A stretch of 64,000 nt of DNA from assembly GCA_029962745.1 (NCBI GenBank), contig CM057165.1:22344657-22408656 (forward strand). Direction: 5' to 3'. The notes under the pieces were generated by a model that worked only from the letters and a program-made list of their open reading frames with translations, was not told where the DNA came from and ran no database searches. The position numbers and the translations under genes were made by a program. Positions 13,901 through 28,800 of the stretch are shown here, piece after piece (positions within the stretch are counted from its first letter, which is position 1; each line of letters starts with the position of its first letter). This DNA comes from Echinometra lucunter. Lineage: Eukaryota > Echinodermata > Echinoidea > Camarodonta > Echinometridae.

Positions 13901-14989
13901 ACCAGGGCTACCCTGTACAGTAGAAGAATCGCAAGAGGGAAGGGTAAAATGTGACATAACTTACAATTGGAAAAGCGTTCTAGTTACTAGTTCCGCGATT
14001 ACAAAACCAACATGTAGTAATCATTTCCCCTTACTTCCTATAACAGCGAAACAGAGCCCCTTAGTTTCGCGTACCTTTTGTTCCCATAGTTTCGTTCCTG
14101 CAATATTTCTCAATTACTTGAAAAAAAAATCAGGACTTGAATCCTAAAGTGTTTCAAATCATCATATTATCGTGATTATAGCAGGCTAAAAAGGAAAAAA
14201 AGAAAAAAATATGACGAGGTAACAAGAATTTAAGAATGAAATTTAATACTGCGGTACGAAAAAATGAGGCATGACAGAATAAAAGTAATCAAGCATTACT
14301 TGCATGTTAATCATGTCAATACCTGTACCAATTAAATCAAATGGCTGACAATTTGACATTCCAGCCTTGTACACCTACGTGGCAACAGATGACATTACCA
14401 TAAAGACTTCTTCAGAACATGCCAAAGGATTGGTTTTCGTTTCTTTCCCTTTGTAATATTACTGCTAAGATTCATATACATCTTTCAATTAACTTCTTCT
14501 AATATTATAAATCAACTTTGAAACAGCAGTGCAGTACCGCATCTCCTCTCCAGCCATTGGGGCCTTGTGTTCCTTTGGATGCCTGTTTTCCCTGCAATGA
14601 CACGATTGAATAAATACATGAAATATGACAACATAATCTTTAAAGAATCTTTCGTCAAAGCTGTGTTGCACGGACACTGTTTGGATAACTTGACAAATTC
14701 ATATTCTTGTAAAGTTTGGACCATTTTTTTCCTCATGATTTATATCTCTTTTTAAAAGTATATTTATGATCACCACAACTACACTTAAACGTCAATCCTG
14801 AAAATCTTTTAAAAGGCATGAATTCGATATCATATTTCATCAAATACTGAGATAACATAACAGCACAATGACATTATTTTTTGCGTACTAATATTCTTAT
14901 GAATCTGGGTAACGGAGTAAGCAAAAATATTGCTTGCTTGCTAAGTGCCTTGTCTGTTCCAGACACTGGCGATCAAGGCTTTACATCTA

Positions 14990-15077
<88 letters not shown>

Positions 15078-18000
15078 TACATTTCTATAGCGCTTAATAC
15101 CGATGTTTCTAAGCGCTTTACAAGAGCGATAAGGAAGTACTTAAAAGTAGCTAACGATAATTATTACATTATGTACACTACAGATGAAAAAAATTACTGG
15201 AAAAATGAAAATTTAGAAAAAGGTAATACAAAAAAAAAATGATTTAACGGAGAAAACAAACAAGTAAATGTAAAAGAATTGATGCAATACATACAAAAGT
15301 TAATAGAAAAATCAACAATAATAAATGAAATTCTCAAAAATATTAGCATATATCTTAAACCTTTAATTCAACAATCAAACCACAATGCAGGAATGTGATA
15401 TATTGCAATGAAGCCTATAAAGTAACAAAAACAATTACATCAACCAAATGAGGCGAATAAGACTACAAAATTAAAGGGAATCAAAAAGGAAAGTCTTAAG
15501 AGAAGACTTAAAAGTGTCAAATGAAGGAGCCTCCCTCAGCTCAACAGGAAGCCTGTTCCATAGCCTAGGAGCAGCAACGCAGAAGGAACGGTCTCCATAT
15601 ATTGATCGAGTTCGCGGTCCAGGGGCAAATCGCAGGTGAGCATCGGAAGATGAACGAAGTCTCATGGAAGATGCAGGAGTCTTGGGGTAGAGGAGGTTGA
15701 TGATGTAGGAAGGAGCAAGTCCATGCTTTGCTTTGTATGCCAGGAGCAGAACTTTGTAGATTATCCGTTGAGAGACCGGGAGGCAGTGAAGAGAGCGGAT
15801 TACCGCGGTGATGTGATCATGTTTCCTGGTATGTGTAACTAACCTAGCGGCAGGGTTCTGAATGCGTTGCAGGGGGTATGTGAGTCCGGTAATCCAAATA
15901 GTACACTGTTACAATAGTCAAGATGGGAGGAAACGAAGGCATGAACAAGGCGCTCCGTTGCACTGTCTGTTAGGTATTTTCTGATTTTGCTGATCTTGGA
16001 AATTCCCAAAGCTGCTGCTCGACATTTAGAACGTATATGATCCGTCATGGTGAGATTCTTGTCAAGAATGACACCAAGATCGCGAGCAGCATGAACACAT
16101 CTGATGTCCGTCCCATTATCCATCTGCAACATCGGAAGACTCCCAGCACCTCTGAGCTCGGAGAAGAAATGGATGACGTCAGTCTTTGAGTCATTGAATT
16201 TAAGGTTGTTCTGGATAGACCAAGTCTTGATATCCGCTATGCACCGCTGTATAGCCTGTGAAGTCCAATTTCCTTCTCCCTAGGTCCAATAACGCCATAC
16301 AGCTGGGTGTCATCGGCGTACAACATAATTATGCTGAATACCACAATGACTTTTGATGACTTTCGCTAGGGGACCGGTGTACAGTATAAATGCCAAAGGG
16401 CCAGTGACGGAGTAGAGGTGTTGTGGCTCAGTGGATAAGTCTCTGAACTTTGAACCACAAAACAAGGTCCGGGGTTCGAATCCCTGCCGCAGCACTAATG
16501 TCCTTTGGCAAGATAATAATCTACATTTGCCACGTCTTTCGGATCGTTAAAGGTCGGTCCCAGACGTAAATAATCATAATTTGATTGATACATTTCTGTA
16601 AAAACCCAATTCAACAACAACAACAACAAACGGATCCCTGAGGGATTCCCTGGGGAACACGGAATGACTTAGAAATGGAATCATTGATAACGATCTTCTG
16701 TGTCCGATTCTGGAGATAAGAAGTCAGCCACTGTCGGGCTACGCCCTTTATACCATATTCCTGTTCAAGGACGGCAATCAATTTACCATGGTCAATGGTG
16801 TCAAAGCAACGCTGTAGTCTAAAAGGACCAGTATTGCCTCATGGCCTTTGTCGAAAGCTAGGAGGAGGTCGTTCACTACTTTCAGAAGGCTGTTTCCGTG
16901 GAATAGAACGAGCGATATGCTGACTGCATCTCAGCAAACAAACCGTTTCTCTCAAGATATGCCTTCAACTGGAGACTAGCGATTCTTTCAAGTACTTTTG
17001 GGAGGAACATCTGGTTAGCTATAGGTCTATAGTTCCTTAGATCACTACGTTCCAGTTGAGGCTTCTTTAGATGGGGAACGACATGAGCTACTTTGAAGCT
17101 GTCAGGCACACTTCCAGAAGACAACGAGCTGTTATGATGCTAGTGATGACAGGCAAAAGCTCATCAGTAAATGCTTTCACAAGCCATGTAGGAACAGGGT
17201 CCAGTTTACAAGATGTAGGGGCCATGGCGCCGATCACCTTTCTGACTTGGCTTTCTTCGAAAGAAGAAAATTCATTGTTACGAGAGACATTCTCATAGGA
17301 ACGAGAACACACTGAATCCTGACGTGATCTGTTGAATTTACATCTGAAAGAATTCACCAAAGTCATTTGCCAAGGCCTCATCTGACTCATCTGGACCACC
17401 TGATTGTACTGACGAACAGCCTTGGAAGAGCATGACGAGAGTGAAGATGTAAGAGAGGAAGTTATGATATCAGACTTGAGTGAGGCCATACTAATATCAC
17501 GAAACTTCCTACGAATGATGCGCTAGCCGGAGGACGCTTCAAATTAAGAGTGCACTGTATGGCATCATGATCAGAATGAAGACCTCTGATGGATTCAATC
17601 TCAGGAGCAAGTTCATCGACCCTCCTAGTTATTAATAGGTCGAGAATATGTCCAGCACGGTGTGTTGCATTCGCGATGTGCTGGTGGAAACCGGGGGAGC
17701 GTTTCATGAAGAGTTTTGTAGGTGAAAATCACCGACAAATGTTATAAGCTACTGAAAATCCTCACATCTGATTGGCTGAAAGCAAATTAGTCAGTGAAAA
17801 TCACCCACAAATCTCTTCATGAAACGCTCCCCAGCATTCTCCAAGGCATCAAGGAAAGCGATTGCATCTTTATCGCTACAGTCATCTATACATGAATATT
17901 GAAGTCGCCAACCAGCAGAGGAATGTTGTCAGCAACAGCGACGGATTCCATCAAAGAAAAAATTTCCTTGAGAAAGAAGGAAAAATTCAGTTTGTTCCTT

Positions 18001-21000
18001 GATGACGGAGGTGGTCTGTAAATAGCGTATAAGTGAAGCACTGATACATTAATTGTGCCCTGCGACGCTCATAGTACAAGTCTAATTATGAAATAGGATT
18101 TAAGAATTTTAAAGTCAGTTCTGCATAATTATTTTGAAACTTTCCGAACGTTGTGCACACAATCATTACTTCAAATCATTGCAAAGAAAAAGTGCTTCAG
18201 AGTACACATGAATTAATTCAAGAAAAGAGAATAACAATGAAGTTAGTGTAACCAATTCCCACAGGGGTTTTCCAAAGAGCATGGTCAATGTTCTGTCTAC
18301 TCACCCGAGTTCCCGGTACCCCATCCTCCCCACGCGGTCCAGCTTCACCCATCTGTCCTTGTGAGCCCTCTGGTCCAAGAGGTCCTTTGGGTCCAGGCAG
18401 CCCAAGGTGACCCTACAGACATGAGAGTTATAAGGTAGAAAATATATCATTCCCATGGCTATAAACATGACCGTTATAACACTGAAAATAATCTATTACT
18501 GCAATTTCCATGATACACGGAGAAACAATAAGAAATGTTGGTATCCCCAATTTTTATGAGGTACTTGTATGTCAGTGTCAAACTCGTCAACAATTCCATT
18601 ACAAGCACCAGAATCACCATCATCAGAATTTTAAAAAGCATCCTTGCCATTATTTTCATATACATTGTCACCACTCCCCCCCCCCCCCCCACCACCATTA
18701 TTTCCATCGTCATCACCATTGTCACAACAATCATCATCATCATCACAGCCACGATTGCCAGCATTATCATCAGTATTTTTTTCCGTTATGAGTCATCAGT
18801 ACATCACCAAAACCATTATCATCATCACCATCATCATCACCATCATCATCACCATCATCATCATCATCATCACCATCTCATCGTCATTGTTCAAGTTTCT
18901 TACCAGTTTACCTGGAAGCCCAACTGGTCCTTGTGGGCCCGGTAACCCGTCTTCGCCCTAGAGTAGAATTGGAGTGATGTCAGATTTCAGTGAACATTAA
19001 AATCAACACACAATGTATATGCTAATCTTATGTCCTAAAGTGAGGGTAATCTCACTTGAAGAGAATTCACATTTTATCCATCAGATTTCAGATTATCATA
19101 AGTAAAGTCTTTATTGGAGCCTAGCAATCGAAATGATATTACAATTTGGACAAGCAAACGCTTTACTCCAGCGCTTCCGGTTGGGGGGGGGGGGGAGCAA
19201 GCGTACGATACCAAACATTAAGTCAATGAATGACACAGGCCTGGCTACAATTTATTACGCAGTATCGTTCCTATTACAAGTTGAAATTTTCTATCTCATT
19301 TAACACTTTATCTTAATGTATTTTTTAAAAATCTGGAATAACTCACATCTGTCCCATCGTCACCCGCAAGGCCTGGCTCCCCTGGTCCTCCAGCAGGACC
19401 CTGTCGAACAAAAAACAAAAATAATTCACTCCACTTGGATCTCACTTTGAAAGTAAGTGCAAACAGGAAAGGACAGGACAATAGTAAGAACCTACTTCGC
19501 TGATTTCACGGTTTTTTCTCACATAAATATTGCTCAAAATCTTACATCATTTGCAGATTTAAAAAAGGAACAGAAAAGCAAGTCACTATTTGTAACGGCA
19601 GAAGGTACCCAGATAAACACAGAAGCAAAAAAGGAGTTATCAAATGATTTAGTTACACTTTTAAGACTTTAAATATTATTTGGTAATACCTGAGCACCGA
19701 TGTAACCATTCGTTCCCGCAGACCCTCCTTCGCCTACTGGTCCCTGGGGAAAAAGAAGATGAAAATCCAATTTGTAGACATGCATCGACGTATCGTGGAA
19801 ACAATACAATGTATTTCCTCGTATTTGTTCAAGTAACCTTGCATAATTTTCTTAATAATATGTATTCACCAATCTGAGCGCAGCCTAACCTGGTCTCCTC
19901 TCAAACTAACTTTGACTATGTTTCTTGACTTTTGAGTTTTATCAATTTCAAACATGACTAGAATAACTTACAGCATGCAACAATCACTTTTTTTACATTT
20001 TTAATCAGGTCAGTTTAGCATTAGTACAACCCTTGTAAAAAATGACCATTTCATCTGAATTATAATGCTTTTTTCATAATAGAATTATAGAATGTACCTT
20101 TGGTCCTTGTCCTCCCTCTTCTCCTTTAGTTCCTGGTACACCTTGGAAACCCTAAATAAACAACAAAAATTAGAAGTAATAACAAATCGTATGAAAGCCA
20201 CACTTTATGTCTGCTAATTGTCAGTCATTAGCATATTGATGTCCACATTCAAATTCAAAACAATACAATAGCATAATGTACAGGAGAGATTACGGGAAGG
20301 TACATAACAATGTGAACATAAAATCATGTGCCTATCTTAACCTTTTAAACACTTCAACGTACGTCACAGCACGTGCCCAGTGGAAAACTGCAGTTATTCC
20401 TTAACGTAGTGAGGAAATTGCTAAAAAAAAAAACATTTTCAGCTTGTGCTGTCCATCACACTTTCAATGCTTTCTGTTAAGTGAATCAATTTGCCTACGA
20501 CTTATATAATTATTCCCTCTTTTTTTTGGGGGGGGAGGGGAAATATATTCTGGTATATTCATGATTATCATTATTTCTTACCGCTGGTCCAGGTTCCCCT
20601 GGCGGGCCTTGAATTCCGGGTAAACCGCGTTCCCCCTGTAAGAATAAAGGAGGATCAATCAAACATTGCAGTATTTTTTCTAAGAACCAATGCATGGTAT
20701 AACTGTTCACAAAGTGTCAAAGATGTTATCATTAAACAATACAAGAAAATTGCCACAGTAATTGTGGAAGCCAATGCAGGAACTCGAATTTAAGAAAATT
20801 TCATTGCACTCAAGTGGGTTAATATTCAGGACAGTATCCTAATAGTTGTAATAATCAAAAACTCTAATTACCTCTTGCCATGAGCAAAAAATACATGTAT
20901 AATATTAAAACGAAAGTTTTCTGCATCTTTTTTTGTTTGTGCTCAATGTTTATTCTTAAGGATTTCGGTATACAGTTGTCACTTTATCATGTTAAGACCC

Positions 21001-24000
21001 TCTATGGCAAAAGCAATACTATAAATCATATCTTACTGCAGGGCCGCTGTCTCCCCTTTCACCGTTGATACCAGGTCGACCAACGGGACCTTGGCTGCCC
21101 CGAACTCCTGGATCGCCTTTCCGTCCTCTATCGCCTGGTGCTCCCTGAGAAAAATGTATTTTGGAGTTTCACATTTCAGGTAACAACCTTATATTTTCAT
21201 TTGAGTGGAATAGGGTATATTTGTGATCCTTTTCAATACACGAGTTTCCAAATGATTTTTTTCTTTCTACTCTACACTTTAGTATAGGCCTGTCACAAAA
21301 ATACAAAAAAATATTGTAAATCTTCATAAACAAAGAAATTCTTATGCTCGGCCAAGTCCTGTTCTTAAAGTAATTAGTATTCTTTGCGACTGCTTAACAC
21401 ATGGTATGGAAAACGGCACAAACCGCTGATACGGAAAAGTCTAATTTGAAGACCTATCAAACAGTTCACAAAGATTTAGGATTGGTGTTGCCAGTGCACT
21501 TTTAGTTAGGTATCGGGTTAGGTATGGTCCAGGACTAGGTTATTCAGTAAATGGGAGGAGTGAGAATGCGTCATATAATCTTACCCTTTTCAACTTACCT
21601 TATCGCCTGGATATCCATTGTGTCCCGGTTTTCCCAGTTTTCCGGATTCCCCCTTGAATCCTGGCATCCCTTTCTGACCAGTTACTCCATAGCTCCCAAC
21701 GGGACCCTATCAGGAAATGAATGAGCAATTAAGTAAAGGCATGCATCAATATTTTTCAAGTGATGTGTTACATTATAAACCATAACAGACTACAATGTAC
21801 AAAAATGCCTTAAAAAGATCTTTATCTACATATCTATAATCCGCTGTGCATGCACTTTTAAACCTTGATTGCACATGCCATCAAAGGAAGGAGAAACGTT
21901 GATTATTAAAGAATACATTCACTAGTTTACGACCTAGAATGTAAGCATTTTGCACAATTCTTTTGTACTACATGATACAGTCTGTTATCTAAGATAACAT
22001 TAGAAAGGTATAACAATTGCAGTGCCCTTTCCATTCCGTCGTCCACAAGACAACTGATTCACAGTGAAGATTCAGTTAAAAAAAAAAGTTTAGAATATGA
22101 AAATATAAAAAAGAGACAGGAACAAGTGGTCACAATGATAACGACAACAGTATACCAAGACAAGAATGACATTAGGCTAAAAAGTGATAACATACTGATG
22201 TACACGTATTTCCTTCTGTAGTATAATTATAGGAAAGCTAACCATGAAAGCAGATGTAGGCTACATTAATCCAATCTCACATCATTACCTCACATCGAAT
22301 CCCAACTTTGTATATACTGCACAGATAATAAGAGTCCGACTCCATGCAAATACAGTCTACCTACAATCGTCATACATAATGACAATATACAGACACTTAG
22401 ATGGATTTACATGTACATTTATGAAGACACTTTTAATGAATGACGGCTACACAACTGAACAGTAAAACTATGCTACACACCGATCACTTACAGTGTCACC
22501 AGAGTCCCCTCTCTCTCCCTGGAGACCTTGTATACCAGGTAGGCCCTGTTAGGAGAAACAAACCCAAGTTCTAATACTGAAATGTATCGAGTAGCACCAA
22601 TCACCGTAACTTGGAGACATCTGGTCTGAACCACTCTTCATCAATCTAAACAGCCAAATGAAGATGGCGATTTTTTTCAAACAGAGTCTTTATTCATGCC
22701 TTCTTACTGCATGAACAGTATAAACAAATTTACAAAATGATGGTAATATGATATGTTTGACAAACAAGCTACAATCAGAAAGAACAATATTCTAGAAATT
22801 TAAATAAAAATATTAAAAAATAACAATATTCTAGAAATTTAAGTACGCTGGACGTGCCTCCATCTATCAAGAAATAAAATAAAACCTATCTTGTTGTATA
22901 TAGATTGCTTCTTCGATTTCATACTGATATTTTAATTTCTTTTGAAAGGATGGAAAAGATAAAAAACCCTTTGAAGATGGAAATATACTAAAATCAGTTT
23001 TAGGCTGACAGTCCTGAAATGCATTTTCCTATGGGATAAAAATGACTGAGTGCATTACTTCCTGAAATGAGCAGTATCGACAGTGGGCTTGTGTCTTTTG
23101 AAGTATAATTTTTATTAAACAATAGTACAAAGTAAAGAGGGGGTATCTAAGAGTGATTTACAGGTAAAATTTTCTAGTTTTAGGGCATTCAATCAGATAA
23201 TGAATTCTTAACACACTATAGGAAATCACGAATATATTTAGATCAGTATGTGCAAAAAGAGGATCGTTTTCATTAAAAAAAAGAACAGATAACTGAATGA
23301 CAATCATTTTTAAGCAAAGAAAATTATTCAAAGATGATTTTAATCTATTTGATCAATTACCTTATTTCCTCTGGCTCCAGGTTTGCCCATGGCTCCTTGT
23401 TGCCCTCTTGTTCCCTGTTGATAGAGAAAATGAGAAGAAAAGGGCAAAAAGTGAAAATTGAGAAAATAAATGTGTAAATATATATGTACCAACCATTTGA
23501 AATGATGGAGGTGGATATGAGCAGTAAAGTGTAAAGAGGAAACATAATATGGAGAAAGATTTAGGGACAAATAGGGAAAAAAAGGGCTAAGAGCCTTCTT
23601 TATGGGCAAATGAAAATATTAATGGGATAAGAACCAAAATATTGCATTAATATTTTCTAATGGTTTATATGAGTAAAGCTGAAACAAACATTCACGTGAG
23701 TTACAAGATTGATTTTGAAGGATTATGATTATAAGTATGTGGCCTGGAAGCAAATGATTTGCAAAGACATTAAACAACGGCAAAGGAAAATACCAGATCA
23801 AAATGTCATAAGTAGTGTAGTAAATAAAATCCATTCAAGTATTACACAAAAGTGAAATTTCCAGACTCAGTAGCGCTAGTCAGATGATTTTCAAATGACT
23901 TTGATACTTAGAATAAAAAAGAAATAATCTATTTTTTGTTTAGTATTAAAGTTGAAGTACAGAATGCTTACTCTTGATCCTCGATCACCATCTCTTCCTT

Positions 24001-24867
24001 CAGGTCCAGTTTCCCCCCTTTCACCCTGAAGAGAAATAAAGGTTTAATACTTCAGGAATACTTTAATATTACAGTCTCCTTGTAATACATAGTTTGAGAA
24101 TTAGAAATAGTAAATCAACATTATTATACAAGTACCTGCAGAATTCTCTTAACTTGTTATGAAAATATTGGGAAGCCAATACTCAAACTATAGTATATGT
24201 ATATTTATATTTATACAGATAGAGACAGAGAACTGTGAATGCTATATTGATCTCATTATGCAGGCACAAAGATGCTGCTTAACCCATTCGTGACAGGAAT
24301 TATTTAAAGCCTAATTTGATCAGCTTTCATTCTTCAAATTGGCAACACCAACATTTTTATTTTATTGCTACATTTTTCTTATAAAATGTCATGTATCTGA
24401 AATGAATATAAATTGACAGGAATTATGATGAGAAGTCAAAAAGTTGCCAATTTGCAGGGGAAAACAGTGATTTTAAACCTTCTATCACACTGCCAATTTA
24501 AGGATTTTAATGCTTATTTTCCTTTAACAAATTTTCAGCGTCAAATAACAAATATTGACGCAACCAAAATGGGCGCAGTTTGTGTAGAATTTTTTGCTCT
24601 TCCTGCTAATGTATTTGGTATGATTTTTAGGGCTTTGCATCAAAAGATATTAAACCAAACCACAAAATGTGGACCTCTGTCACGAATGGGTTAATAGACA
24701 CAAGACACGGCGGAGGCATTTTTTCAACCCTTGATTCAAAATGGATGACAGCTCTGGGGAGCATTGAGGGAGCTATGCAATTATTATTCTCCCATTTTCA
24801 TTTCTTTCAGTGTTTATTATTTACTAGGGAGTTGCCGAAGGTGTTTGCATTTGTCAAATTTCTTTCA

Positions 24868-24909
<42 letters not shown>

Positions 24910-25118
24910 TTGGTGAATGCTATCCTTGTAATTAAGAGTGCTCGATGTCTGTGATGAGGCAGAGCATGAAATAAAATAAATAAAGTTACACAGTTAACGT
25001 ATGCCTTTATTAGTTAGCCTTTATTAGTTGCCTGAGGATCGCATCTGCGTGAAACTCCGAGTAGCAAAACAATAAAGTACAGATGAACCATACGTTAACT
25101 GTGTAACTTTATTTATTT

Positions 25119-25165
<47 letters not shown>

Positions 25166-25826
25166 AAGACAAACATATATATATATATATATATTAGTCC
25201 AAATGTTAAAATAATCAAGAAATAACTAGAATAACTAGAAATAATTGACTAATAATACAAACATAATAATTATGTATGAAGTAAAACATTATCACGAAAT
25301 AAAACATCTATACCTTTTGACCCTTTGGTCCTGGCAAGCCAATATCTCCTGGTATACCTGGCAATCCCTGTCATATGAAATAAATTATATGAATAAAGTA
25401 TTAACACAAAAAGGGCAAACTTTTGCTGGAAGAATTTTTTTTATTTGAAAAGCAAAAGGAAATAACGAGCCTGTAATTATACAGCAAGATATTTTTGTAT
25501 AGGGCCAAACATATAAGAAGATGATCTATTTTTCATACTTGTTGATAAACTGACATGACTGATGTCAAATTAAATGGACACTTTTTTCACATGCCGCAGT
25601 ATGTCAAAACAGAGGGCAGAAATAGTGCATCGTTATGATAAAAATATTCAAATATCATTCTTACTCAGAATGTGACAAGATAAGCTATAAAATACTTTAG
25701 AGGGGGACTTCTTACCATAAGTCCTATTTTCCCCTGACTTCCTGGTAATCCCAGTGGCCCATCGCTACCCTGGAAATAAAGGAAAAGAAAAGAACTGATC
25801 AACTGGAAAATCAATAACTAAGCTGC

Positions 25827-25864
<38 letters not shown>

Positions 25865-28800
25865 TAATAATAATAATGATAATAATAATAATATATAGTT
25901 CTTGTATAGCACACATCACATTTATGACATAACATCTCAATGCGCTTCCAAAGGAATTGGATATTATTACCCCAGCTTTAGCCCGGCAGCCTTTTTACAG
26001 CGCGCAAGCATTTGAAGGAATGAATTCCTGCCAGGTACCCATTCACCTCACCTGGGTTGAGTGCAGCACGATGTGGATGAATTTCTTGCTGAAGGAAATT
26101 AACGTCATGGCTGGGATTCGAACCCACGACACTCTGATTGAAAGACGAGAGTCAGAACCACCAGACCACGACGCTTCCACATACATTTCCTTAAGAGATT
26201 AAGTTCTGCACATTAGGTAATACTACAACGCTATCTCCAAAGCGGATTGTTTCTTTTACAGTAACTTGGCACCAACCATTACAAGATGTCCTGGGCTCTG
26301 TTTCATAAAACTTGTCATCAATAACAACTTGCATTAACGGTCGTAAGCTACTGAAATCCTTGCATCTGATTGGCTTAGAGTAAATTTGTCATACATGTAG
26401 AAATGTGGCAGTTGTTATCGATAACAAGTTTTTATGAAACGGGGCCATGTAGCTTAGTCTGGTGTCATACGAGAAAAACGGGAATGGGAATACAAGCAAT
26501 ATTTCATTTGGAATGTATAGTATCGTCCAAATTTGGCCTATAAACTAAACTGCTGGTAATTACTGGTTATACAAATAATACTCTTAGATGAAATGAATAC
26601 CTACCATTCATAGTCATATCTCCCATCATAAATGAAATTTCAAGATCCAAAATAAATGTGCAGGATCAAACTTTTTAGCAGTCATACACTATAAAATGAG
26701 AGTGTTTTGTCATGGCACCGACGGGAGGGAGCAAACTTTTTCTACAAAATGTCTTATACCAACCTCTGGCCCAGCTGGTCCCTGTTCACCAATTGCACCA
26801 TCGATACCCCGTTTGCCCTGAAAATGGTGAAATACATAACGTTACACTTCTTTAATAAGAATGAAATTTTTACAGATGGCAGTTCTAACTTTGTCGCTAA
26901 TCATAATGCTAACTCTAAGAGTCACGATATGTTATCATGGAAAGTGTTAATAATGTATTATGAATTCATACGAACACTATCAAGAAGATCTTCGTCTCTT
27001 TTAGAAACATAGCTTAAGCAACTGTTTACAGGTTATAACTGTAAAAAAAAAAAAAAAAAAAAAAAAAAACACTTTTGAGAAAGTTTCATATCCATGGTTA
27101 AGGAAGTGCCAGTATAGGTTAAACAAAAAAAAAAAACAACTGTCAAAATACAAGATTACTTTGTGCTAAGATCAGTTATGACAATAACTAAAACACACTC
27201 CAGCCATTTTTTTTTTCAAATAACAAAGTTTACTTACAACTGATCCCTTCTCTCCTCTCGTTCCTTTCTGCCCACGTCCACCCTTGAGAAAAAGACATAA
27301 TACGAAACAATTCAGTGTCACATCTATAAAGTTATGTGCGTTATAATTGATGGGATCGACACTTGAATTCTCATGTCGAAAAGCCGGTTCAACAATTTAC
27401 AAGTGTATAAAAGAACGAAGAATTCTAACGTCAAATGCAAAACATTCTAAAATAACAGTTACAGACTAGTCCGTCCTTTTCTAGACGTTGTCTTATGCCC
27501 GCGTGGTGAGGTAGACATAAAAGTAAGCCAGATTATAGTACATGAAACCCTCAATTAAACGCATGTTGAACACAAAGTTATACGTTTTTTCTTGGCTCTT
27601 GCTAATAGCTCTATGAATACCATAATGGACGCGTAACTCAATCAATAGACTTTCAGAAATACTTGATACATTCGAAAAGTTGAATAGTAGGTGCTCAAGT
27701 ACTTACCTGATCTCCAGCAGGACCCATGGGTCCAGGCTCACCAGTTGATCCCTGTTTAAGAAGAATATAATGAATTATCAAGGTAAACTTTCATAACAAA
27801 AGCACTGCAGAAAAAAGTTTGTTCCTCTGAAATTTTGTTGGCCACTTATATATTGTCCAACTATATGACTTTGCTTCTTTTGCCTATCTACGTTTCTTGT
27901 CAATTCTAGCAATACAGTATATGCAAATGTTTTCCTTTAAACACAGATATTGCATTTCTTTAAAAGGTGTAAAAATGTGCGTTACCCGACAGAGACTTCT
28001 GCCCATTTATAATCACTGTGATATATTGGATTTTATTCAGTTAAAAACAATCCAAAACAAGGACAAACGGTCCAAGGACCGACACATGCCTCGTGTACAA
28101 ATTAAAAATATACATAGATACACATGTGAAATCAAATTACAGAATAAATAACAATCAATTACCACACGAACAATAAAAGAGATAAAAACAGAAAATAAAA
28201 AAGTTTAAAGGAGCTGACAAATTTATGCTCTTGGCTGCTGCAAGCGCCCTCTGATTAAATATCATATCTCAGTCGACAAATAAGCGTCTTCTCCTCTTCA
28301 TTTTGTCATACAATATTTTATTTATCCTTAATTTTTTTTCATTTTTGTGATTATAAGTATGTAAAAGTGAATTAAAATTTCTGTTGTATTGCAAAACTTT
28401 TATTGGCCTAAGCAGTTTAAGTCTCACAGTCTAAATTTATTTCTGTGGAAAGAGAAATTAATTCAGTACAGGTATACCTTTCGCCCTGGGAGTCCAGTTG
28501 GTCCGTTATCACCCCTTTGTCCTTGAACCCCCTGAAAAAACAGGGATTACTGATACAGTCAAGGTAAATCAAGACATTACAAATTCATTATCAAATAAAA
28601 TCATTCAAAATATATATGATGCTGTATATAGAGCACGTGTTAAGGTGTTACACGATGATTTTGCTTTCTGAATCTATATTTAAAAGTATTCAAAAGATTT
28701 TTTTTTAAATTCCTTCATTCAACTGACTGTTTAACCAAGGGAAGTCCGTTGGTATTACACTGTTATCCTCAGCCTTTAAAATTTAGTATAATGTCATTAA

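Larger units (their letters stand above)
14989..18060 (-). mobile_element. CR1/L2-like LINE remnant, 5'-truncated and broken
   Basis: Minus-strand pieces in pol order: endonuclease C-terminus (about 17520-17707, [20 protein letters not shown]), connector, RT ([43 protein letters not shown]), PQG motif at about 16640, YADD catalytic motif at 16309-16320, [26 protein letters not shown], and the tail [17 protein letters not shown]. 3' end is (TTA)n at 14989-15075. Frames are broken by stops and shifts, by the SINE at 16411-16631 and by the MITE at 17694-17832, so it is dead. It fills the intron between collagen exons 47 and 48. Confidence 0.88.

Noticed and set aside
18474..18961. Poly-His and poly-Ile/Met open frames on both strands
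   Set aside because: Pure products of the CAT/CAC microsatellite.
24413..24694. 93-codon frame
   Set aside because: Lies wholly inside the piggyBac-like MITE; the inverted copy at 28.8 kb does not keep it open.
26756..26763. GTATAA as the exon 34 donor
   Set aside because: Gives a 58-bp exon and breaks Gly-X-Y register in exon 35; GTTGGT gives exactly 54 bp.
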